Shown: positions 37,871 through 47,460 of the stretch, piece after piece
How the letters are laid out: every line of letters begins with the position of its first letter
Numbering within the stretch: position 1 is the first letter of the stretch
Assembly (NCBI RefSeq): GCF_040954835.1
Contig: NC_090704.1
Span: forward strand, 35,964,979 to 36,028,978
Origin: Lepisosteus oculatus
Taxonomy: Eukaryota > Chordata > Actinopteri > Semionotiformes > Lepisosteidae
Reading direction: 5' to 3'
DNA length: 64,000 nt
The notes under the pieces: generated by a model
Database searches by the model: none
What the model saw: only the letters and a program-made list of their open reading frames with translations
Told to the model about the DNA's origin: nothing
Program-made: the position numbers and the translations under genes

Positions 37871-38127
37871 TTGATTTAATCCCATCTAAAAGTGTTGCTG
37901 AATAGTGGTCACACCCCTTGGGCAACAAATATTGGCACAATTATGCAATAAACATTTAATTTGCCTGTATAGGCAGCCAAACCTGAACATTACAGAGGGT
38001 TGCCACACTTGAGGATGAGGTGTATTGGCTACACCAGCAAAAGACCAAACCTGAAACACTGTGGAAAGGGACAATTCTTTACAAGAGAATATTAGGATGA
38101 TCACAGTTACACTCCTATTCCCAGCAG

Positions 38128-38170
38128 TCACTCATCAGGCGGTACACTGTAGAAGGTGTCCTCCCCCATC
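38128..38170 (-). CDS. avd: avidin exon 4
   Basis: Acceptor TTTGTCTACCACAG. The 43 nt complete the Arg codon and add MGEDTFYSVPPDE and TGA. TRMGEDTFYS matches streptavidin TLVGHDTFTK and avidin TRVGINIFTR in place and length, which settles this exon over a nearer candidate at 38,716-38,740. Confidence 0.85.
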
Positions 38171-40422
38171 CTGTGGTAGACAAACAGGTTCACATAAGGA
38201 GATCGGGATGGGGAACAATGCAGCCAGCCCGGAGTTCGCAGTAAAGCGGAGATGCAGATCTGCAACTGCATTCCTATGTTGTTGACCCCAGGAGCAGACA
38301 TTACTTTTTCACCCCATCCAAGATCACTCCGGGGTATACATGTGCTTTCCATTTAAGGGAAAAGTTTCGTGGCATTGGGCGAAAAGAGATCCTAGACAAG
38401 AGCTAACACATCACATCTTAAGAACTAAAAAGAAACACAGTAGCAAGGCTTTTCAGCCCACAGTGCCAATTAGACTGCACTTCTTCTCAAAGGCTTTTCA
38501 GAAGCTGTCCATGCCCTTTCCTCAGGGAGCAAGAATAGCCCAAGAAACTCCTGCATTGAAAACAGGCCCAGTTCACACACCCCATGTCTTAGACTGCCAT
38601 TATAAGAGATCACTACATTTACTTCAGAAAAATCATACCAAACCTGCAGTGGTGATGGGGAATGTTTTAAAGAAATGGTCAAATAACAGGATATAGAAGG
38701 AGGAAGGCTATAATCTTACAAATGACGGGGCAGCTGCACTCTGGAGGGAAAGAAAGTGAATAGACCAAAAACCAGCAGTTCCAACCCCTGAGTGATGAAG
38801 AAGCAGGGCTTCCTCTGTGCAATACATCACCTGGTGCTCTTCCAGTTGTCAACAGAACTCAGAGCAAAGGATCGCAGCATCCAGAGGGTCTTCAGAACCC
38901 GTCGGCCATCCTCCTGCACAAAGCACTGGCCCACCCAGGAGCTGGTGGAGCCTGGAAAGCAGAGCAGCGAGGCAAGATTATCCCAGCTCGCTCGAGATAT
39001 AAAGGGGCCCAGACAACAGAACTCTTGATCACATGGCTATAGCTCTTATAAATTTGGAGTGGCCATTACAGTGCAGAGAAGCAGTTAGAACTCTGACTAT
39101 TGACAGGACCTTGTGAATCAAGAGCTTGAGGGATACATGCTAAATTCATTTAAGGGCGGTTACACACCCACCCCTCCCCCCAGCACACAACCAAATGTGT
39201 ACTGCACTTCACTGATGAAATAGAGTGGGTCACCTATTTATGAAGCACTTGAGACAGATGAATTGTTCAACTTTTGCACAATTTTCAATCTCCATTTTGT
39301 ATTATGCGTGTATGCATTTCTTCCCCAATGGTCTCCAATATGCCAACCGGCAACTGAACACTTAACATCACTTCCGCTCTGAAGTTCTGTACTTTCAATG
39401 ACTAGCTCTTCACAGCTTCCTGTATGGTATGGCCCTGGCTACCAGAGCTGGCAAGATACCCACCTCCATCCCATGCCACAGAAAATGCAAAGGAAGGGCG
39501 TGGCCCCCGATTCAGGATCCCCTGCACATTGCCCTGCCGCATACTGCCCGCTGCCCCCTTCACGGTCTCCACAGAGCTGGTGAGGAGCCCCCTCAGCTCG
39601 GAGTCCTCCAGCACAGCCAGCTTCAGGACCGAGCCTAGGTCACTCACCCACACACCGGTCATATTGCACCCGGTGCCCTGCCAACAACCAGAGAGCCCCC
39701 GTCACCCAACAGTATCCATTCGGTCAGCTCCTGCACACTACAGACCGGGAGGTCTGGAGTTCTCCTCTGGGAAGAGAATAGATTGAAATGGACTAAAGTG
39801 GTTCATGCTCAAAATGAAGAGTAGCCCACATAAAAAAAAAAGATGGCAAACGGGTCATCTGCCGACTATGGAAAGTTTTCCCTCCCCCCAACAAGGCCTT
39901 TGATAAAGTATTACATTAACTTACAAGGCAAATCTTCCATTGCATAACGAATGTATACATTACATTTAGTTAGATCCTGTAAACCTTTTGGGGATATCCA
40001 ATTGCTGAATTCTCAATAATGTTCCCACCCAACTAATCATAATGCAGTGTCGGCTACTTGAAGCAAAACGTAGAGCAGAAGAAGCAAAAAATAACAGAAA
40101 CAAGCACATCATAACTCATTTAGGGAGAAAGTTTAAAATTACTAGCACCCAACACCAAGAACGTCACATTAATTTAACGGAATAAAAAAATATCCGAAGT
40201 TGAAAATGATCAAGGACTGCTTTAGCCATCAAAGTGCACGTTTCTCTCGAATTAAAGATGATGAACACAAAAAGAAATACCTACCGATAGTCCAAGAGTT
40301 CTATTATTGTGAACCGACTAAATAACCAAATTTAAAGAAGTGAAACATGAATTCACCTCAACACACAGCGTCCACACAGAGAAGAAAAAGACTGGCAGCG
40401 CGGCGGATATCATTAGAGCCAT
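38128..40422 (-). CDS. avd: avidin-family secreted biotin-binding protein, four exons
   Basis: Exons 40,422-40,357, 39,677-39,464, 38,951-38,831 and 38,170-38,128 total 444 nt: 147 residues plus stop, every junction in phase. Residues 1-22 form a signal peptide (MALMISAALPVFFFSVWTLC), used for secretion. The mature part has the avidin order: CNMTGVWVSDLGS, GLLTSSV, FAFSVAW, SWVGQCF, VLKTLWMLRS and NWKSTRMGEDTFYS. The two Cys match the avidin disulphide, and NMT is an N-glycosylation sequon. Trp residues of the biotin pocket are kept (VAW, TLW, NWK, plus the streptavidin-like Trp before GQ). The final Asp is as in streptavidin Asp128. Asn and Tyr of the ureido-oxygen site are replaced by Ser and Leu. 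Chicken avidin precursor is 152 residues, so the gene looks complete. Confidence 0.92.
38831..38951 (-). CDS. avd: avidin exon 3
   Basis: Acceptor CTTTCCAG, donor CACCAG|GTGATG. Encodes STSSWVGQCFVQEDG, RRVLKTLWMLRSF and VDNWKSTR. Chicken avidin has GQCF, EVLKTMWLLRS and DDWKATR here. Confidence 0.94.
39464..39677 (-). CDS. avd: avidin exon 2
   Basis: Acceptor GTTGTTGGCAG, donor GATGGAG|GTGGGT. Encodes GTGCNMTGVWVSDLGSVLKL, then the beta-barrel strands through RPSFAFSVAWDG. Carries the retained Ser of DLGS and the substituted Ser (for Asn) and Leu (for Tyr) positions. Confidence 0.93.
40357..40422 (-). CDS. avd: avidin exon 1: signal peptide
   Basis: ATG at 40,422. The 22 codons have a hydrophobic core LPVFFFSVWTL and a Cys near the likely cleavage site. 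Donor GTTGAG|GTGAAT, phase 0. Confidence 0.88.
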
Positions 40423-40566
40423 TTCCTCGGGCTGTTTAACTTTAATGGATCTCTGCGAAGACTTTTTTGGGAACTCTCACAGCGAGCACCTCCGCGGCAA
40501 GCTTTAAAGATCATAACCTACAAAAGTCAATAAACCCAACGCGCTCTCGCGAGTCTTTTAAATCGA
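40423..40566 (-). promoter_or_regulatory. putative avidin promoter / 5' leader
   Basis: Upstream of the signal-peptide ATG lie a TTTAAAAG TATA-like box (about 40,556-40,563), a TCTCGCGAG motif (40,545-40,553) resembling the vertebrate TCTCGCGAGA core-promoter element, and local CpG enrichment. The start site is inferred, not seen. Confidence 0.4.
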
Positions 40567-40852
40567 ATCCGTACAATTGAATGATTTCTCTTCATTATGC
40601 AGTGAATCAAGATAATTGAAGTTGCGAGCGGACAATGAATATTACCGCATTAGTGTCAACTGATGACAGGATTTCGCAGGATGTTGGAGGTTCACCTATA
40701 AAACATGGAAATATACAGTACTGCAGAAATACGTACAGTACCTTCTGACACTGTCTTAAATTTACTGGAATCAATCAGCCTCATAAATTTCATGAAACAT
40801 ATTAGAAATACCTTCATCACCTAGAAACGATTTAATCAGCTGCATGTATGAT

Positions 40853-40920
40853 TTGAGGGCGCCACAGGGGCACTGGGTTCAATTCCAGACCTGGGGTGCT
40901 ATCTGTGTGGTGCAGGGGCG
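40853..40920 (+). mobile_element. SINE copy 11, head fragment
   Basis: A short piece, ggggcactgggttcaattcc then ctggggtgctatctgtgtgg, breaks off into different sequence at about 40,912. Confidence 0.65.
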
Positions 40921-41215
40921 TAGCCACCCTGATTGATCCTAGCCCTACCCAGTCTTGATTGCGTTACATACTATGCTTTCTAATGTTACGTGTTTTGATT
41001 TTTTAATCGTATGTGATTTGCTTTTGTGACCAATAAGAAAATGATGTAAATATTGTGGGGCGGTGCATGCGTAGCCGTAGCCTAATTGGCTATCGTTGTC
41101 GTCAGACTCTCTTTGAGCTATCTAGCGTTAGGTTTTGATTTATTAGCCAACATGGCCAACAAATGCATATATCTACGTTTTTCAAAAAGCCGACTGTAGA
41201 TGTCTAGACCAGTCC
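40912..41215 (+). mobile_element. possible 5' end of a hAT (ZMYM1-like) element
   Basis: Begins gcaggggcgtagccaccctg, a start typical of fish hAT copies. At 41,170 one frame reads ISTFFKKPTVD, like the STFFKK amino end of ZMYM1-like transposases. No right end or duplication was seen, so this is tentative. Confidence 0.35.
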
Positions 41216-41959
41216 CGAAACAAATAAGACACATGAGATGCTACAGGCATCTTGGGCTTTAAGGAGTACAGCCTGGCTTCCCGAATACAATGTGCACGCG
41301 TTTGCTTGAAGCAGCTCGATACATGCTTGACCTGTGGAAGTTGAGCACGAAGAGGTTCTAAAATGTATCCTGTAAACAAATTACAAGTTTTGGAATGCGT
41401 GAATAATATTAAGATAATATTGACGGATAGATGGGAGTGTGCATTTTACAGATAACTATTCAGATCGCCTCTAAATGCCCTGCAGTATTTTTAATTGAAC
41501 GACGTTTACAGAGCTAAAAATATAAAGTATGTATTTGACGCTTTTATTAGCAGTCTATTCTTGCAATTAAAGGTACGATGAATTAGCACTGTAGTGCGAC
41601 TGTACCAATTCAGTGTTAAGTCTAGTGGAAAGTCACGAATTTCCAAATTAGGTGTCTTTTGGCATTAGAAATAGAATAAGATTACTAATTTCGTTGGTTT
41701 CATACAAGTTTAAAAGCATCATGAAGGATCAAACAAGATCTTCAGAACTTAATATTTTAATACCTTCGCAGTTTTTATTCTCATGGCGCCTCACTCGATA
41801 TTACCCTTGGGGCGGTGCATTTACTCCAGCCTCTGAAACCCATACGTGCGTGCACGTTCTTCTGGTATATTTGTGCTCAAGTCCGCTGAATATTTAAGGC
41901 AAGGTAAAAGCTCCGTGAAGTTGGCAACCCTACAGACAGCACAAACGATTAAACCCACT

Positions 41960-42160
41960 TCATTCGTTAGTGCTACGTTTGTGCCGGTTTGTGCCGGTTT
42001 GTGCTGCTTTCGTTTCCGAGAAATAGCACCTTGTTTTTTCGGGGTCGTGGCGTCATTCAGCCCCCCTACAATGTCGTAGCGAAACCAAACCGGTCTAATT
42101 CGTTTGTGCTACATTTGCTCCTTCCGTTCCCGAGATATAGCACCTTGGTTTTCCGGTGAT
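41960..42160 (+). repeat. degenerate duplicated repeat
   Basis: The motif ttcgttagtgctacgtttgt ... ttccgagaaatagcaccttg recurs about 120-140 bp later as ttcgtttgtgctacatttgc ... cccgagatatagcaccttgg. The first copy contains an extra tandem tttgtgccgg. No coding sense seen. Confidence 0.55.
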
Positions 42161-42306
42161 TACATGACCGTGCACGGTGACTTTGACCTCCAGTGACCCC
42201 GTCTGCCAAGTTCAAGCGCTCTGTTACAGTTTAGCTCGTACCCTTAACATTTTAAAGATGATCAATATCTATAAACATAAGAGCCTCCTTAGATGTGAAT
42301 AATACT

Positions 42307-42393
42307 GTAACGCACGGGGGTTCAGGCGAGCCCCCGACGGTGGGGGGCCGACCTAAAGCGGCAAGGGTGCCCACCTGAACCCCCGTGCGTTAC
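42307..42393. mobile_element. 87-bp fold-back element (MITE) with 6-bp TSD
   Basis: The 22-bp ends, gtaacgcacgggggttcagg and its complement at the right, match at 21 of 22 positions, and the element is flanked by AATACT on both sides (42,301-42,306; 42,394-42,399). The centre is GC-rich (cgagcccccgacggtggggg). It would fold into one hairpin. Too short to encode anything. Confidence 0.8.
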
Positions 42394-42660
42394 AATACTA
42401 AGACATGACGCATGCCAACAAGTTAACCATCTATGACATAAAACTGTGGTTGTTATGTATGAAATCATCGTGATTATAATATCTATGGTTTATATTTTGT
42501 AAGGCACGTTTTCTTTTTCGTTGCCTACCGTGACACGCTGTTGCCAAACGCATAACTTGGATACCATTGCGACAAGAGCTCCGCAGCATGTGGATATCGC
42601 GGCAGTGCTGGCGCCTTGCTTCCATGCCACCCTGCCACCGTTGTCGTAACAAAGGTCTCC

Positions 42661-43498
42661 TATCAGGACATGATATACTCAGATAGGACCTGTCTCGATA
42701 TATGGACTTTGTGTCGCGAGATGGGGTCAGCATATACAGTAAGGGTATGTCCTATCGCAACACATGGACTCAATGTCCCGACATGGGGCGGGGCATTTTT
42801 GTCAGGCTATATCATATCGCGATATATGGGTTTCATCTCCCAACATGGGCGTGACAGTTTTGTCATATCGCGATATATGGGCTCCATGTCACGACATGGG
42901 GGCGCGGGGGGGGGGGCATTTGTCATATCGCGATATAGGACCTTTCATGTCGCGACATGGGAGCGGGGCATTTTTGCCCGGTTATGTCATATCGCGATAT
43001 GCGGGCTCCATGTCGCGACATGGGGGTGGGGCACTTTTGCCCTGGTATGTCATATCGCGATATGCCGGCTTCATGTCGCGACATGGGGCGGGGCATTTTT
43101 GCCGGGGTATGTCATATCGCGATATGCGCACTTCATGTCGCGACATGGGGGCGGGGCATTTTTGCCGGGGTATGTCATATCGCGATATGCGCACTTCATG
43201 TCGCGACATGGGGGCGGGGCATTTTTGCCGGGGTATGTCATATCGCGATATGCGCACTTCATGTCGCGACATGGGCGTGGGGGCGTTTGTCATATCGCGA
43301 TATGCGGGCTTCATGTCGCGACATGGGGGCGGTGCATTTTTGCCCGGGTATGTCATATCGCGATATGCAGGCTTCATGTCACGACATGGGTGCGGGGGCG
43401 TTTGTCAAATCGCGATATGCGGGCTTCATGTCACGACATGAGGGTGGGGGTATTTTGTCGGGGTGTGTCATATCGCGATATATAGACTTTGTCGCAAC
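42661..43498. repeat. minisatellite with two alternating TCGCGA palindromes
   Basis: At least 12 good units, with degenerate units at both ends. Each unit has palindrome A, ATATCGCGATAT, then about 15 bp, then palindrome B, CATGTCGCGACATG, then a G-rich spacer with a short T-run. Starts of the A box (42,813, 42,864, 42,924, 42,988, 43,051, 43,113, 43,176, 43,239, 43,291, 43,354, 43,406, 43,469) give periods of mostly 62-64 bp and a short form of 51-52 bp. The short form lacks most of the spacer. Long open frames on both strands follow from period lengths divisible by three and are not genes. Confidence 0.95.
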
Positions 43499-43811
43499 AG
43501 TGGCGCCATGACAGTGATGCGCCAGTCGCAATGAGTATCGCCATGTGATCGTGATGGTCCTATTATGACATGCTATCGGAGTCGTGAACACGTTATGGAT
43601 GCCATGACATTCTTCGTCTGCTATTCAGTTTTAACCTCAGTGCGAGTTCTCTTAGATTGATTAGTAATTGAAATCCAATGGATGTGTTACTGAATATCCA
43701 GCGTGCTCATACAGCACACACCGTTAACCGGGGCTACAGTATTTGGACCAAGAAGAACATCCATCACCTGTGTATCTACATTTTCTCGGAACTTCCGCTG
43801 TGACGCTTTAC

Positions 43812-43878
43812 CCAATCAGAGTATCGATTCTCACTCTTCACCCAATCGCGGCCCGAGCTGTTCGGGGGTTTAGCCAAT
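43812..43878 (+). promoter_or_regulatory. three evenly spaced CCAAT boxes
   Basis: CCAAT at 43,812, 43,842 and 43,874, spaced 30 and 32 bp (about three helical turns), in a GC-rich stretch. This is the arrangement of NF-Y-bound promoters. No gene start was recognised beside it. Confidence 0.4.
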
Positions 43879-43919
43879 CACGGGTCTGAGAGCTGTTCAA
43901 GCCAGCAGCGCCAGGTGGA

Positions 43920-46039
43920 TCGGCTTGTTTACTGTCAATGAAAATCTATTTTTAAAATGCTTTACTTATTTGCAAAATAACTACATCGGCTTTATTTATT
44001 CACAATGTCCTGTACTCTTCGAAATAAATACATTTTATTTGCAATTTAACTCTCCGCTGCTTTCTGTAATGAATACATGGTTTTTGAACAATTTTAATCG
44101 TATATTTAAGCACCTTCTGCTTTGTACTTCAAAAATGAATAGAAATGTTAAGTCAATGATCATTATATTATTATGCTAATGCTTTTTTGATTTTGTTTTT
44201 TATTGTTAAATTATATCGATCTTGAAACTAATACCTAAAAACGTGAATATGGGCTCTCGTGTTGTACCAGCGATAATCTGGAAACTGGTGTCTCTTCAAT
44301 GAAGTACACAAGCAATACATTTTCGACAACATGGTTAAAAATTAAAAGAAAACACCTAACCCAATGAACTAACACAGTAACTCCTCCCTAAATGTAAGAC
44401 TGTTTATTCGTGTAAAGGCTGCAAAGTCTGGGGTCAACTGATCAAAAGATCAGAACTGAAAGATCTGGTGGTCGTGACTTTGCAGTATTGTACGTCACAA
44501 GGCGACGTAAGAGGGCGCTATATTGAAATATATTGAAACATCCACCACACCCCACCAGGAAGACTCGGAAAACAAATTGCCCCCGTTGTTTTCATCACAA
44601 TCAGGAGTTCAAGTACCGAGTTTGTTGGTAACTGCAAACTTCCTTTTAGATAGACTAAATCACATGATTGCCCGAAAACCTAAGACGCCATATCATGGAG
44701 ACGAAAGCAGCGCAAACGCTGTCTATATGCCCATACTGTATAGACCATTTATATTTAATATACAAGTACAGAGAACGCACACAACCTTTGTCTGATTTCT
44801 TTCGGGTGCATCTGCCTCGAGTTAAGGTTTCATTCACACGGGGGCGGGAATTTTTTCACATTAATCCCTAGCAACTGTACTGAACACACCGAGATACCAA
44901 CATAAACACACAAAAACGTCTGGCTGCGTTTTATCCGTATCGTAATAAGCAAAAGCACACACATGCACGCAGGAACTGCCTGCATCGTTACGGATCCTGG
45001 AAAGATATGTGGAACCTGTGCGCTTTACGGAGGGAGGAATACAGATTTGCAGGGGACATTAAACTGGATATGACTCCGGGACAGGGGCTCCAGCAACCCG
45101 CGACCCTGAGTTTTTGGAATAATTGGTTAGGAAACAGATGAGGGATGTCATTGTCTTTTTTGCGAATAAGTCTAAAAGGGATTGTGGAAGGTAAACAAAG
45201 TTCCGTTTGTGGAGCCTTCTTCAGGTTCTTTGTTAAGAATGAAGGTGGCCTATTTTTATCAAGCAAAATAACTGGCAGGTTTATGAGGTTATTATCGGTT
45301 TACAAAAGTAAAAGTGTTTTATTCATAAAACAGGTGTTGGATAAACGACTCTAACGCCAGGTTAGGCATGGCGTTTGCCGTCACTCTTATCGAACTTGTA
45401 CTTGTACAAATGTGCGGCAACCATGAATGAAGTTCCAGTAAAAACAAGAACAATTGTGAGTGAAAAAGTACTGTATGTGACAGACATGGCTTCGTTCCCT
45501 AATCCTCGGGACACCTAAGTGGGCCGCACTGGGTGGAGACTAAGGGATTGTTACTCTTGAGAAAACATCAGTGCTTGAGGACTAACACTACAAACTGCAT
45601 TCACAGCCTTTGCGCCCGTTTACGTCCTCGCGAGAAACTGACTTTAAAATGTGTCAGAGATCCTGCAGAACATTTGATAGGGTTGAGTGGATAAACTTAA
45701 AATGTTTTTCATGAAACTGCAGCGGAGTATTTTTTCTCAAGAGGAGCGGCACACTAAACATGAAACATTTTGAAATGTATTGGAAACTTCAAGCAAAACA
45801 TTACGAATGAAATGCAGTATATCAAGGAAGCCTGCTACTTGGTCAGTAGGTCCAGATGATTTCACCGTGAAAGCAGCCCCTTACTTTAATCCATTCGTTT
45901 ATGTTTTACCCACTGTTTGAAACACCAAGTCTGTCATAGGCCGCAGCTCAACTAAAAACTGTACACAGGAGTAAAATAGTACTCTACAGGAGACATTCAA
46001 TACAGTTCAGGTACTCGGACTGACAGAGAGAGAAGCAGT
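43920..46039. other. intergenic, nothing recognised
   Basis: About 2.1 kb between the CCAAT cluster and the llgl2 3' end. Mostly AT-rich; a TACGTCAC site at about 44,492 and scattered CpGs. No supported coding sequence. Confidence 0.4.
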
Positions 46040-47460
46040 TGTGTTGTGAAAAACATTTATTCCTGCAGCAGGATGTAGTGTGTGAAGTTAGAAGTCATAA
46101 TTAGGGTCTTCCATTCTCATTGATTCGCTACAAAAATATAATCTAGAAAACACTAAAAAAATTCCCCACATTTTGAAAAGACAGTACCAAAATATTTGCT
46201 TGTCAGATTACTAAGAGAATAGCAGCCACCCAAAAACCCTTTGTAAAAACAAGTACAGATTTTCATACATATACTGTATATATTAAAAATTTGCCTAAAA
46301 TATTAAAAAGTACATTCCTAAATTACATTTTCCATTGTGAAAAAAATAAAATTATCAAAACAGCCCAAGAAGGTCTTAAAAAAGTCCCCCAAAAATACAA
46401 AATATGTGCTACACAGCAGTGAAAAAGTACCTCCAAGAATAAAAATCTATGGACTGCACTCTTAAACCACTAGTGTGACAGTCAGGACTTGTGAGGCCAA
46501 AGGCAGACTGGAACACTAATGCTTTGGGAATACTGTCCGGTGTGCCTAGTGGCAGGGAGAGTAGTACATACATCTGCATTTCTCCATTTTGTGTTTTTCT
46601 TTCCTTACTTCATATCCTGTTAAAGGCATTTTGTGCAGCTCTCTGCTACTTCTCAACAGATTTGTCCAAGTTGGTCAGCAAAAGTGAAGAGGTGTCAGGA
46701 AAAAATGTAAAAGAAGTACAAGGGATACATATTGTGGACTAAAGAGTGTGCAGCACATAAACACTTCCCCAAGGCACTTCCCCTTAGTTTGAGAAGTCTT
46801 AGATTAGAGTTAAGGTTCACAAAATCTCAAGTATCCCTTTTCCCTTAAACCTCAGTTTGGTCCATTCAGCAACCACTTTAACCAAAGAGGGGGGTTTAAG
46901 TATTACCAGCTTCCGCCAGCTGTTTGTGCAAAAGAAGCCTATTGTACACCTTAGTCACTCTTATCAGTTGTCTCTAGGACTGCTCCAGATAATTTAGACT
47001 TGATCTCTTTTTCTATGATTTGTCAGTCGTTTGAAGCAGTGGAAGTCAACCCCCTCTTGTTATTTTTTTTTCTTGAATTTAGTCATCATGGCAAACGATG
47101 GCACGCATGAAGGAGCCCAAGTAACACATCGGCCTTAGAACAACAGTGAAACGCAGGCAATATGAACCACTCTTCTGGATACACAAGACAGTCTGGAACG
47201 ATTCCTCCTGGATCTCAAGAGGGCAGCAGTTGTGCAAATCCAGCCCGCAGGCTGGGCGGTCCAGGGTGGGGTGTACAGTGGTTCAGAAGGCAGGCGGAGA
47301 CAGTTAGCAGAGGCACTGGTGGTGGTCCCTCCTCCCTCCTCGTACAGTAGCAGTGTGATTCGTACCCACTCCAGGACGGTGGGGGTGGGGGTGGAGTCAG
47401 TAGTGTCGTGAGAGTGGCCAGAGCAGGTTAACTCTTCAGCCAGGCACAGAGCAGGTCACT
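46040..47460 (-). CDS. llgl2: llgl2 terminal exon (last codon, stop, 3' UTR)
   Basis: Acceptor CTGCCCCTCAG at 47,461. The first bases, AG TGA, complete GAG then stop, so only 47,456-47,460 is coding. About 1.4 kb of 3' UTR follows, to a poly(A) signal near 46,056. The predicted end TNGE resembles human LLGL2 NGGAE. The 3' boundary is approximate. Confidence 0.75.

Noticed and set aside
38171..38352. Longer open frame upstream of avidin exon 4 (QLQICISALLRTPGWLHC)
   Set aside because: Only the 43 nt after the CTACCACAG acceptor are needed. The upstream part has no acceptor in phase and no similarity I recognise.
38716..38740. Nearer avidin terminal exon (VQLPRHL then stop)
   Set aside because: It lacks the conserved last strand. 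The exon at 38,128-38,170 gives MGEDTFYS, matching streptavidin and avidin in place.
42813..43481. CRISPR-like array of repeats and spacers
   Set aside because: The spacers between the palindromic boxes are themselves repeated, and the genome is a vertebrate one. It is a minisatellite.
42616..43485. 289-codon open frame (and others of 225, 184 and 131 codons) over the minisatellite
   Set aside because: The frames arise from a repeat whose period is near a multiple of three; several frames on both strands are open at once and none has a gene context.
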